Position numbers and translations under genes: made by a program. This document shows positions 1-10,859 of a DNA stretch of 64,000 nt, one piece after another; positions within the stretch are counted from its first letter, which is position 1, and each line of letters starts with the position of its first letter. This DNA comes from Diphasiastrum complanatum. Its lineage: Eukaryota > Streptophyta > Lycopodiopsida > Lycopodiales > Lycopodiaceae. Location of the stretch: NCBI GenBank assembly GCA_029204225.1, contig CM055114.1, positions 19,147,273 to 19,211,272 on the forward strand, given 5' to 3'. Under the pieces are notes generated by a model. That model made no database searches. It had not been told where the DNA came from and worked only from the letters and a program-made list of their open reading frames with translations.

Positions 1-2059
1 TGATGCTACATAAGCCAACTGAACTAAGACCTAGGAACTGATCACTCAGCCATCCATTATAGGTGTCAAAAACCCGGAGCATAAAGGATAATGTCAAATA
101 ACAGGGCAGGAGCCGAGGAGCCAAACTATTCTGCATAAGTGGTCCATATCTCTCCCCGCTCCTCATAAGATGTTCTCATGGCAATATGTAGAAAATGCTG
201 ATACATCCACAATACTACATACATGGAGTGGCCGAGAATGTATATGCTGAAGCAGAATGCGTAAAACAGAACAAGATAATTTAACTATTTATACTATACT
301 GAAAAAAAAGGAATGGATCTAAAAGCCCAAGAAGTGCAGACAAGACTCTGCTGTGTATATCCTAAGCCAATCGAACAAAACATTGCTGCATAGATCTTAT
401 GACATACCATGCCAACCAGATGGATCATGAGTGCCAATGCGAATGTAGCACCCCAAGCCAACCTAATAGACAATGCATGGCACCTACCTAGGTAACATAA
501 TAGCAGGTGCACAGAACACAACCTCAGTAGATCCCATTCTATCCAAAGAGACACTTGAAAGTATTTGCAACAAATGTCGAAGATGATATAACTCATGGAT
601 ACCATAATTGTATAGGACCAGAATGACCAATGGAAGATCATAAATAGGTAGATGTTCTTGCATCATAACTAACTTACAATGTATCCTAATTCCCTTTGCT
701 CTCATGTGCGGTACAGGAGGGAAAGGCCCTATAGTACTTACTTTGTTGAATCACATATTTTTCTTTTAACCCCTCTCACATGGTCGGTATAGAATAATCC
801 ATATCATGTTGCCTCTTACGAGCACGACTGGGGGTTTGTCAATCATAGTACAACAATGAAGTAACAATGGTAGTGGACTCGATATGAACGGGTATTCATA
901 GGAGATTGTTAAGAATACATGCATGCAAAAGATAATATATTGATGAGAGGAGACTAATACTATGGTCTTCTATTTGGAATAAATGGAGTTGATGTAATTG
1001 TAAAGGCAATGATGTAGATACTGGACAAACAATGCAGATGTAGTAGATGGTGCATTTAGATCCATAATTCTACATTTAGATAACTCAGAAATATTATCAC
1101 CCACAAAAGAATGGTATGACTGAAAAGATCATATCTGGAAAATTTCTAAGGATTGATAATAATTTGAGGCATTCGTGTTGATGTACAAAACCTGAAAACA
1201 TGAAGAGTCCAACAATGTTGAAAGATGGATGCATCAATTGTAGTAGATATGCAAATGGCAAACTGTGAAAGGGATTGAAGGCAAAACACAATAGAAAAGG
1301 AATGTTGCTACAAAAATCTAGAAAACACATGCAAAAATATAAAGGGATAGAGTGTCGAGAAGCCCTGAAAACAAGAAATTTGATCTCCCTAACTCTTAAC
1401 CATCAGATTGGCACCTTGTTAAGTGCATTAGAAGTAACCTAGTCTAGGAAGAACTATGATGCAAAGATCTCAGAAAAGTACAATGAAGATGAAAGTCCAA
1501 AAAGTAGTGAAAATTTGAAAATCAGAAAGTGAACTCTACACGTCCACTTGGTGATTGGTAAAGTGCAGGAGAAGTGTCCTGTTCGAGGAAGAACAAAGTG
1601 AGCAGATATGTTTTAGCATGCAAAAAGGTACAAAAAATTATGAAGTTCCAGAAACCTGGAATTCCTTTGTAACTCATTTCTAGTGATTCAACTGAAGAGC
1701 TCTAAAGTGCAGTAGAGGCATTGGACTATGGGAAACAAAGTGATATAAATTACAATAATAAATTCCACCAAAGAATGAAAGTGACAAAGTTTTGATGGAT
1801 AAAACCTGAATTTGTAGTACCTTGGTTTCTGCCAATTTAAAGTTTAAACAATCACGATCTTCAGGTATTCAATGCAAAAATGTAACATTTAAATTTATAT
1901 GGAACAGGATTGACCAATGTACAGAACGTGGAATCAAAATATAAAAGTTAGGGTTTTCCTCCAAAAGCAATGATTTGGTCCAAAGCGATTCTGGTCCCCA
2001 ATAGAGATTTAGACTAGAGCATAGTAGAAGGTGGATACCCCACTTTTCTTTACCAGAGT
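1..2059. other. Anonymous AT-rich DNA, no gene recognised
   Basis: No open frame here looks like a protein I recognise, and codon structure is absent. A tRNA primer-type site lies just to the right (2060-2071, minus sense). The stretch could therefore be the interior of a decayed or non-coding LTR element read on the minus strand, but I see no gag or pol remnant. Confidence 0.4.
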
Positions 2060-2520
2060 GCTCTGATACCAAGCTATGAGCAAAACATTCACAAATGGAA
2101 CAGTAGATAGGAGAATGCAAATATATTGGTAAAGCTCTGGAGAACAGTCATAATCAGTGGAATAACAGTATCTCGACAAGCATATGCCAATAATAAGCTG
2201 ATCTGATTTAGCTAGCTGATGTTAAACCGACGCTCAGTTGATCTAAACAAAGAGTTGCTCTGTAAGCAATCAGCGAAGATAGAATGTGGCCATTTGACCT
2301 TTCTATGTTTTATGAGGCCTCAAGGCCTGCAAGTTAGGGCTAGAGCTCCAATAATAACTAAATTACGAATTAATATATTTTGTAAATGCCTCTCGTAAAT
2401 GAAGGATTTCAAGGGCGAGAACGATATGGTCTAAATGTTCAATAGTTACAAATAACATCGTGGGGCCCAAGACCCGAGGGGCTAGTAACATGTCTTGAAC
2501 TAACTTATAATACCTCATCT
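2060..2520 (-). mobile_element. Possible LTR end with primer-binding site
   Basis: Read on the minus strand, 2071-2060 is TGGTATCAGAGC, the complement of the 3' end of plant initiator Met-tRNA and the usual copia/gypsy minus-strand primer site. On the plus strand a TG begins at 2077, five bases beyond the site, as expected for the inner end of a 5' LTR lying to the right. I could not find the outer end or a matching second LTR, so the right limit is a guess. The short site match and position are the only support. Confidence 0.4.
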
Positions 2521-3018
2521 TTTTCTAGCACAAAAAATGAAGCATCATTCTAAACTGGAAGTATCTGGAATGAAGCAAGTCATAAAGAGACATGCAGCAC
2601 TGTGATTGGTAGTTGTTTTTGTCTTTCTCACCACAAAAGTATGTGAGTTTCCTCTTGTCATTGTTGAATGATTCAGTGCGACATAGCTTTGCTCAAGTAT
2701 TAAAGAAAGGTAGCTGTTGGATGTTCTTCAGGCAGCTTTATAAAGAGGAGGATATGACAGCTTAATGATATAATGTGTGCTAAATAGTAGCAATGGGACA
2801 TTATCCTACTGGAGACTTGTCTATCTGCAATCCTCTAATTTTTCTCTCTCCCAATCGCTGTTTTTTTGACAGCGATTCGCAAATCGCTGCTGCAAATATG
2901 CTATAGTCAGTCTTAGTTCATACTTGCAAGGCCACACTGCATGAAATTTTTTTGAATGAAGGCTTTACTCAGGTGCTCGAATTGTGCAAGAATCTTCACA
3001 CCTGATTTTTTCTCTCAG

Positions 3019-4307
3019 GTGGTAATGTTGATGATTCTCTTCATTTTTGCTCTAGTTCATAGTGGCATGGCAAGCTTCCGGGATGAGGGGGAAAGGCTAA
3101 TTGGAGAGCGTGCATATCGAGTTGTCTTTGCTGGACTATCACTTCCTTTGGCAGTCTCTGCCGTGGTAAATATTATTCTAGTTCGTTTCTTGGTACACAG
3201 ATTGGCTCCTTGACTGGAATCTTGTACTATCAAATGGTGGCTTTTCACCTGCTATAACTTGCTGAAAAAAATGATATACATGGTGGAGATGGCAGGTGTA
3301 CTTTATCAACCATAGGTACGATGGTGTGCAAATGTGGCAACTGCGAACAGTTCCCGGCATTCATGAACTAGTCTGGGGGTTATCTTTTCTGTCCTTTTTC
3401 TTTCTTTATCCATCAACATTCAATCTTCTTGAGGTGGCTGCTGTTGATAAGCCCAAGATGCATTTGTGGGAGACTGGTATAATGCGCATTACCAGGCACC
3501 CTCAAGTAAGTGGTCTAATTGTTTGTAAGTGCTAATGAGATCTATTTTTAAGTCATGATCTGTTGCAAAGATGAACATTTGACTGCATGTAGTCACAATA
3601 CATTCTTCTTACAAATTTGTGTTCCTTCTAAATGTAAATCTCTTTGCAATCAGCTCTAGCGATCTAAGGCTGCACATGTCCTTTGGGAATTAAGAATGCC
3701 AACGATTTTATGTTGATGATTATCAAGAAGATAATACACGCATATCACCTTCTGTACTGGCATCAATAGCCTAAGTTGGCTTTTTATGACTATTTCTAAG
3801 AAAGCTCTCACTGTCCTCTCTAGCTGCGTTTCCTGATTCTTTTGAAAAGTTAAAGGGGGGTTTTGTGATACTGGTCAGGAGATAAAGAAGATGATTATTA
3901 TCGCTTTTCAGGTCTAACTCATTCTGTTGTTGGCCATATGAAAGTAAATAATGTCTTGTTTACAATTTCAGATGGTTGGTCAGTTAATGTGGTGTGTGGC
4001 ACATACCCTGTGGATTGGGAATTCATTTACCTTGACAACATCACTAGGTCTTCTAGCACATCATCTTTTTGGTGTGTGGAATGGAGACAGGCGGTTGGCT
4101 GCACGCTACGGTGAAGCTTATGAGGTGGTGAAAAAGCGCACAAGCATTGTTCCTTTTGGAGCCATTCTAGAAGGTCGTCAGATACTTCCAAAGGCCTACC
4201 ATAAGGAGTTTCTTCGGGTACCTTACTTTGTAATTGTTGGGGTTTCCATTGGTGCATATCTTTCCCATCCATATTTGCAGATTGCTAGTCACTACCTGCA
4301 TTGGTGA
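3019..4307 (+). CDS. Z-ISO: 15-cis-zeta-carotene isomerase, 3' exons (NnrU family)
   Basis: Z-ISO isomerises the 15-cis bond of 9,15,9'-tricis-zeta-carotene in plastids, between phytoene desaturase and zeta-carotene desaturase. Three exons are visible: 3019-3165, 3296-3505 and 3972-4307. Each intron has GT and AG ends and all junctions are in phase, giving 230 residues that match the membrane part of the family to its C-terminus (ends HYLHW). Landmarks are LVHSG, the FINHRYDG block, [24 protein letters not shown], a CxxH in WCVAHTLW and WNGDRR. In characterised Z-ISO a histidine in the first landmark and the CxxH Cys/His are tied to haem binding and its redox switch; both are kept. Exon 3019 follows a pyrimidine-rich acceptor, so the transit peptide and N-terminal exons lie upstream, outside the window or beyond inserted DNA. 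No stop or frameshift is seen, so the gene may be active. Confidence 0.93.
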
Positions 4308-4423
4308 AGGACTACCTATAACTTATAAGGAGTTTCTTCAGGTGCCTTCAAAAATGTTGGGTTTTCCATTTGTGCATATAAAGTTTCCCATCCATATTTG
4401 CAGATTGCTACCTGCATGGGGTG
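4199..4423 (+). repeat. Tandem duplication of the Z-ISO 3' coding end
   Basis: The last part of the Z-ISO coding exon (about 4199-4316) is followed at once by a second, diverged copy (about 4322-4423). The copy carries the same KEFLRVP-like start, the SHPYLQI block and the ACCTGCAT end, with small indels. The second copy lies after the stop codon, so it falls in the 3' UTR or just beyond it. Confidence 0.85.
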
Positions 4424-4950
4424 ACTATTTTTGTTTAATATTTCTATTTGTATAACTTTGGAAGAATATGAAACATGTTACATACAAGTTTAAAGGATAT
4501 GGCCCAAAACTTTGACCTTCAATCGTAAGAGCTGGGTGGAGTTTAAAATACTATCTTCAAGGTGGAGATGGTTTGCATGTGTAAGTTGCACTTATGTGGA
4601 TATAGCATTAACATCTGCAAAAAAAAAAAGTATTTGTCAGGCCCGTATGCAGTACCTAAAATCATGTAGACTATCTAAAAATAAGTGTGTAGTTGTGACA
4701 GCAATTGCCCAGCTTTAGGCAACATATTACCTTGCCATATTGAACCATATGTGATGCTTAATGTTAGCTCAAATTTTGAATTTCCGTTGAGCCGGAGTTA
4801 AGTGATCAAGACTTACGTTGCCATTGCCATAATCTTGTGCAAACAGCTTCTATATCTTTGAAAGTACTACTAAAGCCTGCAGTAGATGGCAGTGATTGCT
4901 GCATTCACAAAGACAAAGGCTCGAATCCAGGCCGCTGTGGAAGAGGGATA

Positions 4951-5100
4951 GGATGTACAAGATACAGATTGTACATGATAAATGCTAGTGCCATCAAATA
5001 AAGTTGAGTCATACTTTGAAGTATAGGATATACAAGATACAGATTGTACATAATAAATGCTAGTGCCGTCAAATAAAGTTTAGTCGTACTTTGAAGTACT
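4951..5100. repeat. Two-copy 75-bp tandem repeat
   Basis: Copies start at 4951 and 5026 with the same GGAT(G/A)TACAAGATACAG beginning and differ at several bases. No coding role is evident. Confidence 0.85.
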
Positions 5101-5170
5101 ATGAAATAAAGTGTATGTACCTTCATCACAAAAATTAGTTTTTGGTATTAGCTCCATGTTCGTTCTAATG

Positions 5171-5309
5171 TGAATGCATTTAAGATGCCAAACTGGTTCA
5201 TACTGCAATGAATGGCATTGCAGAAGGACACTGCTTATTGTGAATGCATTTAAGATGCCAAACTGGTTCATACTGCAATGAATGGCATTACAGAAGGACA
5301 CTGCTTATT
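5171..5309. repeat. Two-copy 70-bp tandem repeat, nearly perfect
   Basis: The unit starting TGAATGCATTTAAGATGCC occurs at 5171 and 5241 with one visible mismatch. Such high identity points to a recent local duplication. Confidence 0.9.
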
Positions 5310-5318
5310 TGTGGATAA

Positions 5319-5513
5319 GAGTCAAGGGAGAGATTGCCTACCCTTGAAGAGCGTATGGGTATAATGTTGCAAGAAGAGCAGCAACATGAGGTGGCCAAGG
5401 CTAGACATTATATTAAGGATGATCAAGCATTGGTTGCAAAACAGAAGCAAACCAAGGGCAAAATTAAAGAATTGGAAACAAAGGCCTTTGAAGAATCAGG
5501 ATGGAGAAGATAA
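5319..5513 (+). pseudogene. Short frame with coiled-coil composition, unknown
   Basis: A 64-codon frame with no start at its beginning runs from a stop at 5316 to TAA at 5511-5513. It is rich in Glu, Lys, Gln and Ala (for example EEQQHEVAKARHYIKDDQAL), a composition typical of a coiled coil. It could be an orphan exon of a host or transposon gene. I recognise no family and see no clear splice sites, so this may be chance. Confidence 0.25.
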
Positions 5514-7103
5514 CTGGATGGAAAAAAAACCTACCGGGTTTTTTAAAAATTGATGACCAAAAGAAAACAAGCCTTAAGCATGGAATGTTTTAAAAAGTCT
5601 CACTTTTTCTTATAATTTCTGAAGTACTCCATCTTTTGTAGATATGAATAATCCTCAAATCAAAAATTACTATTCTCTGTGTTATAACATACTGAAATTT
5701 GCTATTGCTGAAATTTGGTTTTTGACCAATCAACAATTAGGTAATTCTTCTTATCATAGTGATGCATGCTTGATGAAGTTTTATATGTAGATGACACTAA
5801 TGCTGTTTGGACATAAGGTTGGAAGTTTTCACAATCTGAGAGATTTTCTATTTTTAAAAAATATTGCTTCTTTCATAGATAGGATGTCACATAAATGATA
5901 ATGTATCTTGTATGCCCTTTGTATAGTTGAGTGAAGCTAGGTCTAATGTAATCGACAAACAATCAACAAAGCATCTGATAAATGCACTATGTAGAGCTCA
6001 CAAACTTGTTACGAGATCTAAATGCTATATAGGAACCTTGGTTTGGCAAGGTTTTGTTAAGGCAAAATTTAGTAATTAGGTGGGTAGGCATTCATATCTG
6101 TTTGAGGACTTGATTGAAAGTGCTACATAATGATGTGGAGAGTGACAACTGCAAGGGAGGTTGGGAAACCAAAGATGTGCTTCAAGTGTCACCAATGTTC
6201 ATCAACTAAAGGAGATGCCATGACATAGAAAGTGTTGCTTAACAATTATTAGTGAATGGTGGTATTACATGAGAGTGAGGCAAACGCCTATGACACGAGC
6301 TTGTTGGACATATCTGGAAATACAAACATAGCTCTCTCATTGGGAATATTTTGTTGGTGGATTGTTGGCTTTCAATATTGAATTATCAAGGATGGAGAAG
6401 TGGGATTGAATGCATTGAGATGTTGCTATGCACCCAACATCCAAACCTCAAAAAAAAAGAAGTGTTGAGAGAGATGCTGCTAGATGGCATATAACAAGTC
6501 AAGGTAAGGCAAGCAATATATGAAGCTTGTACTAGATGGTGGCCGCTTTTTATTTTATTCCTCATTCTTCATCCACGTGGACCAACAAGCATTTTTTAAA
6601 ACAACCTCTGTAGAATGAAAGTTGTTTGGAATTATAAGATAAAAAAATTGCATCTAAACTTTTGTAAGATCGAAACCTATTCTTGGATGGTTGTAGGCAT
6701 TTCATTGGTTATCCTTCATTGCTTGCAGATGTCCAAAATTGCTCAAAAGAACTCAAATTGTGCTAGTGAGCTTGACTTTTATGGTTAAATATTGGTCAAC
6801 AGACGTGTTTAGGAGATTAGTTTGGATTTCTTGTTATTTGCACACGGTGAGAAAGTCTCAATGCATGTGTGGTGATGACAAGACATAATTCTTTGAAAAT
6901 TTATTCATAATGAAATAGACGGGAGGGATAATGGAGATCATGAAAATCAAATAAAAGTCATAATCAAATAAAGTCATGATCTTGATGCGACAAGTGGATG
7001 TTTTCCTAATGCTAAAAAAAAGTAACACACAAATACAATTCGAAAATAGTAGTTTATACTATCTAGTTTCAAGCATTTTCAAGAGGAGCATCAAGTTCAA
7101 AAA
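5514..7103. other. Intergenic, nothing recognised
   Basis: AT-rich sequence with no plausible coding frame. The copia pol homology to the right begins abruptly near 7104, so the left part of that element is missing and its 5' LTR is not seen here. Confidence 0.5.
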
Positions 7104-9656
7104 TATAAACGAGCGGAAGAACCGTACTTTGGTTGAATTAGCTAAATGTATGCTGGCGCATGCATCGCTGCCCAAAGCTATTTCCACTGCAGGTTACGTC
7201 CAGAACAGATGTTCGACCAAGGCCCTCTCAAGCAAAACACCCCATGAGGTGTGGACAAGCTCTAAACCTTCTGTGAAGAACCTAAGAGTATTCGGATGCG
7301 TCGCCTACAGTCAGATCCTGAAAGACACTAGGAAGAAATTCGACTTCCAAGGCCTCAAGACCATCATGATTGGTTATACTTCATCTGATAACACATACAA
7401 GCTGTATGATCAGATACCTAGCAAATCTTGTATAGTCGGGATACTATATTTATCGAGGATTAGTTCGTCGACATCAAAGGCAAAGGTATTGTTCCAAGAG
7501 AACCTTTATCATCTGCCATTGACACGACTATCCAAGCTTCAGACTCAAGCGTGTCCATTGTCGATCCACTATTCGATGACAAATCAGACGAAGACGTTGC
7601 TGCTATCCAACAACAAGTCCCAGGAGTGGTTCATCAATCGATTCCTCCCAGAAGATTAAGCTGAGTGTGCACACAGCCCACAAGGTATACTCCTGAGTCT
7701 GCATGTCTCTTGATACAGGAACCGACAACAGTCGAAGAGGCACTTAGCCAACCAGACTCTGATCTCTGGAGAGAATCCATGGACAGAGAGTATTCCTCTC
7801 TAATCAAGAACCAGACGTGGTCACTAGTCGAAGCTCCTATTGGCTGCAATATCATTGATTGCAAATGGATCTTTAAGATCAAGTACAATGCCAATGGAAC
7901 GATTGATCGAAGGAAGGTAAGATTGGTAGCACGAGGATTCACTCAGATCCCCAACGTTGACTACAGTGAGACTTTCAGTCCAGTAGTCAAGCATTCATCG
8001 ATCCGAGCCCTCCTATCATATGCTGCAGCTGCCGATCTTGAGGTGCATCAACTTGATGTGCAAACAACTTATCTGAATGGAGTTATACAAGAAGACATCT
8101 ACATGATCCAGCTTGGATATGTTCTGAAAGGTATGAAAAATCATGTTTGTAAACTTCATAAGGCACTTTATGGCTTGAAACAGTCTGCCAGAGCTTGGTT
8201 TCCGAGGATCAACACATTCCTCATCCAACAAGGTTTCCAACAAAGCACTGCTGATTGCAACGTCTATTCCAAGTTGGTGCATCAATCCTTCATTATCATC
8301 ACCTTATATGTGGATGATACATTGCTTTTCAGCAACAATACCAATTTGGTTAAGGATTCTAAATTTGGTTAATTGAGTTCGACATGACTGATTTGGGCGA
8401 AGCTCACTTCTGTCAGTGCATTCAGATCCACAGAGATAGAACGAGACGACTGATCTATATCACTCAACAAAGGTATCTTCACAATGTTCTTGACAGATAC
8501 AATCTAGTGAACTGCAAGTTAGCTCACTCACGGATGGATCCAGACCTGCGTTTGTCAAAGGACCAATGTCCCCAGACCAAGCAGGAAGAGGAGCAGATGA
8601 GAGAGTATTCTTATCGATCGATACTTGGATCTCTCATGTACGCAATGGTCTGTACAAGACCTGACATCTCTTTTGCAGTAAGCTCACTTAGCCAATATAT
8701 GGCTAATCTTGGCATTACCTATTGGAAGGCTCTCATAAGAGTCATGGGGTATATTCGAGCTATCGTGGACCAGTGCATCTATTATGGAGAAGTCAGCAAC
8801 AACAATTTTCATCAGCTTAGTGGATATTATGATGCAAGCTGGGGAGGAGATGTAGACAATCGTAAGTCCACATCTGGATTTACATTCTTCTTCAACGACG
8901 GTCCTATCGCATGGAACAATCGTAAGCAAACCTCTATTGCTCTTTCATCTACAGAAGCTGAATACATTGCTACTTCTCAATCTATTAAAGAAGCGTTTTG
9001 GTTGAGAAATTTACTGTCAGACATTAGTTTGTATCAGTACAGCCCAACAATTATACTATGTGATAATCAGAGTGCTATTGCGTTATCAGCCAACCCTAGA
9101 TTTCACTCTAGGAGTAAGCACATTGAAATCTGTTATCACTATATTAGGGGCAAAGTTCTCAACAAGGAGGTAAGCATTAGAGGAGTTCTAAATCCAAAAA
9201 AGACCCTTTGTAAAGATTCTTTTTATATTTTTTCTCAATTTTTTCTTACACATGGACCAATTAAAACACTCAAATTTGAAATCTACGTAACGTAACTTTT
9301 TGAGTCCACATTTTGATTACACACCAAAAATGACATAACTTTTTAGTGGTAAGTTCAAATTTAGCGGAGTTTGGTGCATTGGAAAGCGCTCAACAAGGGC
9401 TTTCCAATGATATGTTACATGACATACTTCTGATGTACGATTAAAAAGTTATGGCAATTCAAAAGTATTAGTGTTATAATATTTTAATAATATAAACTAC
9501 ATCTTTTTGGAGTTTAAAACTCCTTTAATGCTTAACGTACGGTAGAATGCAGGACATGGTTGCAGATATATTCACAAAGACATTAAGTGCTAATGCACAC
9601 AACAAGTTTTGTGCATTGCTTAGTCTGAAGGTCAAGGCATTCACGGATCCAGATTA
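7104..9656 (+). pseudogene. Ty1/copia pol remnant A1 (integrase C-part, RT, RNase H)
   Basis: Reverse-transcribing element debris. Homology starts inside integrase at ERKNRTLVE, with the catalytic core, protease and gag missing, and runs through an integrase C-terminal block to about 7550. A frame change near 7660 leads to reverse transcriptase (KWIFKIKY, VARGFTQ, LDVQ, YVDDTLLFSNN) and a second break near 8372 leads to the RT thumb and RNase H (STSGFTFF, SSTEAEYIA, DNQSAI, RSKHIEI). The frame is then split by a 360-bp insertion at 9173-9532 and resumes with ADIFTK to a stop near 9656. A purine tract (GGGAGGG) follows, and an LTR appears to begin with TG at 9665. It is non-functional because of truncation, frameshifts and the insertion. 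Confidence 0.92.
9173..9532. mobile_element. 360-bp non-autonomous TIR element with TA target duplication
   Basis: The left end AGCATTAGAGGAGTT and the right end AACTCCTTTAATGCT are imperfect inverted repeats, and similarity continues about 30 bp inward. TA flanks both ends (9171-9172 and 9533-9534). Removing the element and one TA puts the two halves of the host RNase H frame back in register, so the ends are placed to the base. It carries no coding frame. Its left 110 bp match 23333-23445, and a related end occurs at 37740-37786, so it is probably a deletion derivative of the larger gene C / Ulp1 element. A TA duplication is typical of Tc1/mariner-like MITEs, but family assignment is open. 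Confidence 0.88.
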
Positions 9657-9664
9657 AGGGAGGG

Positions 9665-10050
9665 TGTTGGATTAATCTCCTTTACTCTCTTAAATCCTAT
9701 GTTAATCTGCCTCCATTCATGCTGCTGTATTTTACTTGTGTTGTCGCACAGTCTGCATATTTACATGTAAAATAAGACAGGCAAAAAATGCGGCTGTTTG
9801 CATTTGTACTCGGGGATTTCCACAGGTGAAAAAGACAAAAAACGTGACATTGTGTTTTTACACGTGTTTTATGACAGGCGAAAAATGGAACACTGCCCTA
9901 CAAATGCCAAAGGTGCCCTTATAGAAAAGCGAAGGTACGCTGTAAATCAAATTTTAAGGCACTTGTTAGAGTCTCGCATTTTTCGCATTTTCATCAACGT
10001 TAATTTTAGTGAAGGTCGACATCGTGGCAGTAATATTTTTCTGCATATGG
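9665..10050 (+). mobile_element. Probable 3' LTR start of copia remnant A1
   Basis: TG at 9665 directly follows a purine-rich tract at the end of the copia pol, the normal position of a 3' LTR. The outer end was not found. Sequence to 10050 has short frames with no recognisable product. Confidence 0.45.
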
Positions 10051-10850
10051 GATATCGGATCAGCGCGCCTGGCAGACGATGTATTAGCTGCATTTGGACC
10101 TTGCGCGTCGAATCGCTATTCCAGGAAAAAAATATTCGTGAAATTTTCAAAACTATTGGACCCTATATGCATGCTCAAAGCTTGATTCGGAAGACTCTTC
10201 ATAATGGCCAAAGTTATGCAGAATCTATCGAATCAAGCTCTGATCATTTTATTGCGTCCAATATCAGATGAGCGCGCGAGAATACATACTATGGTTGTCA
10301 AATGCTTTATATGCGCATTGATTAGCTATTAGGTGAAAATCTGGCTTTTGGTATTTTCAAAAATTATAATTATTGGATATAAAAAGGTCTTATATTTAAA
10401 GCTTAACGTTGTCAAATTTAGCATTAAATGGTAGAAGTGTGATATTATACTTTTGTAGCATTAATTGTAGATGTGACCATACTTTATTTGAAATTAAATC
10501 TATTTAATTCAATATGGACTAATCATTTTGAAGACTGATGGATATTTAGATTGATTCGATTGACAAGCCTCTGAGTAATCATCATCGTAATACGAACCAC
10601 CACGTTTGCAATCATTTCTGATTTTCTCTATATATACTGATCGACGACGTTGAAATTTTTTTGCTTATAGTTAATTGCATCCATGTGATATCGATTCAGC
10701 GCGCTCAAAACCAACTTCCTTCAATCTATTACTACTCGCGCGAGCCCATCCGCTACCAGCTTACATAATTGTTGAGCTCCGGTATCGCTTCGATGCGCCC
10801 GACCTGAGGTCTAATCCTGTAATCAACATTATCGCGCGCTGATCCGCTAC
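10051..10850. repeat. Four 70-bp palindromic modules upstream of the H3-Ulp1 gene
   Basis: Modules at 10051-10120, 10260-10329, 10687-10756 and 10781-10850 are each 70 bp. Each has an 18-bp left arm like GATATCGGATCAGCGCGC and an inverted right arm like GCGCGCTGATCCGATATC around a non-conserved centre of about 34 bp. Arms vary at a few positions but keep GCGCGC, ATC and TATC cores. The last module ends 9 bp before the ATG at 10860. The same modules recur at 34772-34928. They could be transposase or regulatory protein sites, or tiny hairpin elements. Confidence 0.85.
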
Positions 10851-10859
10851 TACACATTA

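Noticed and set aside
1-2059. Several short minus-strand frames with transmembrane-like composition
   Set aside because: They lack codon bias, homology and splice context; AT-rich DNA gives such frames by chance.
4905-4960. Minus-strand GGATTCGAGCC, like a tRNA B box
   Set aside because: No A box at tRNA spacing and no flanking duplication, so a tRNA or SINE is not supported.
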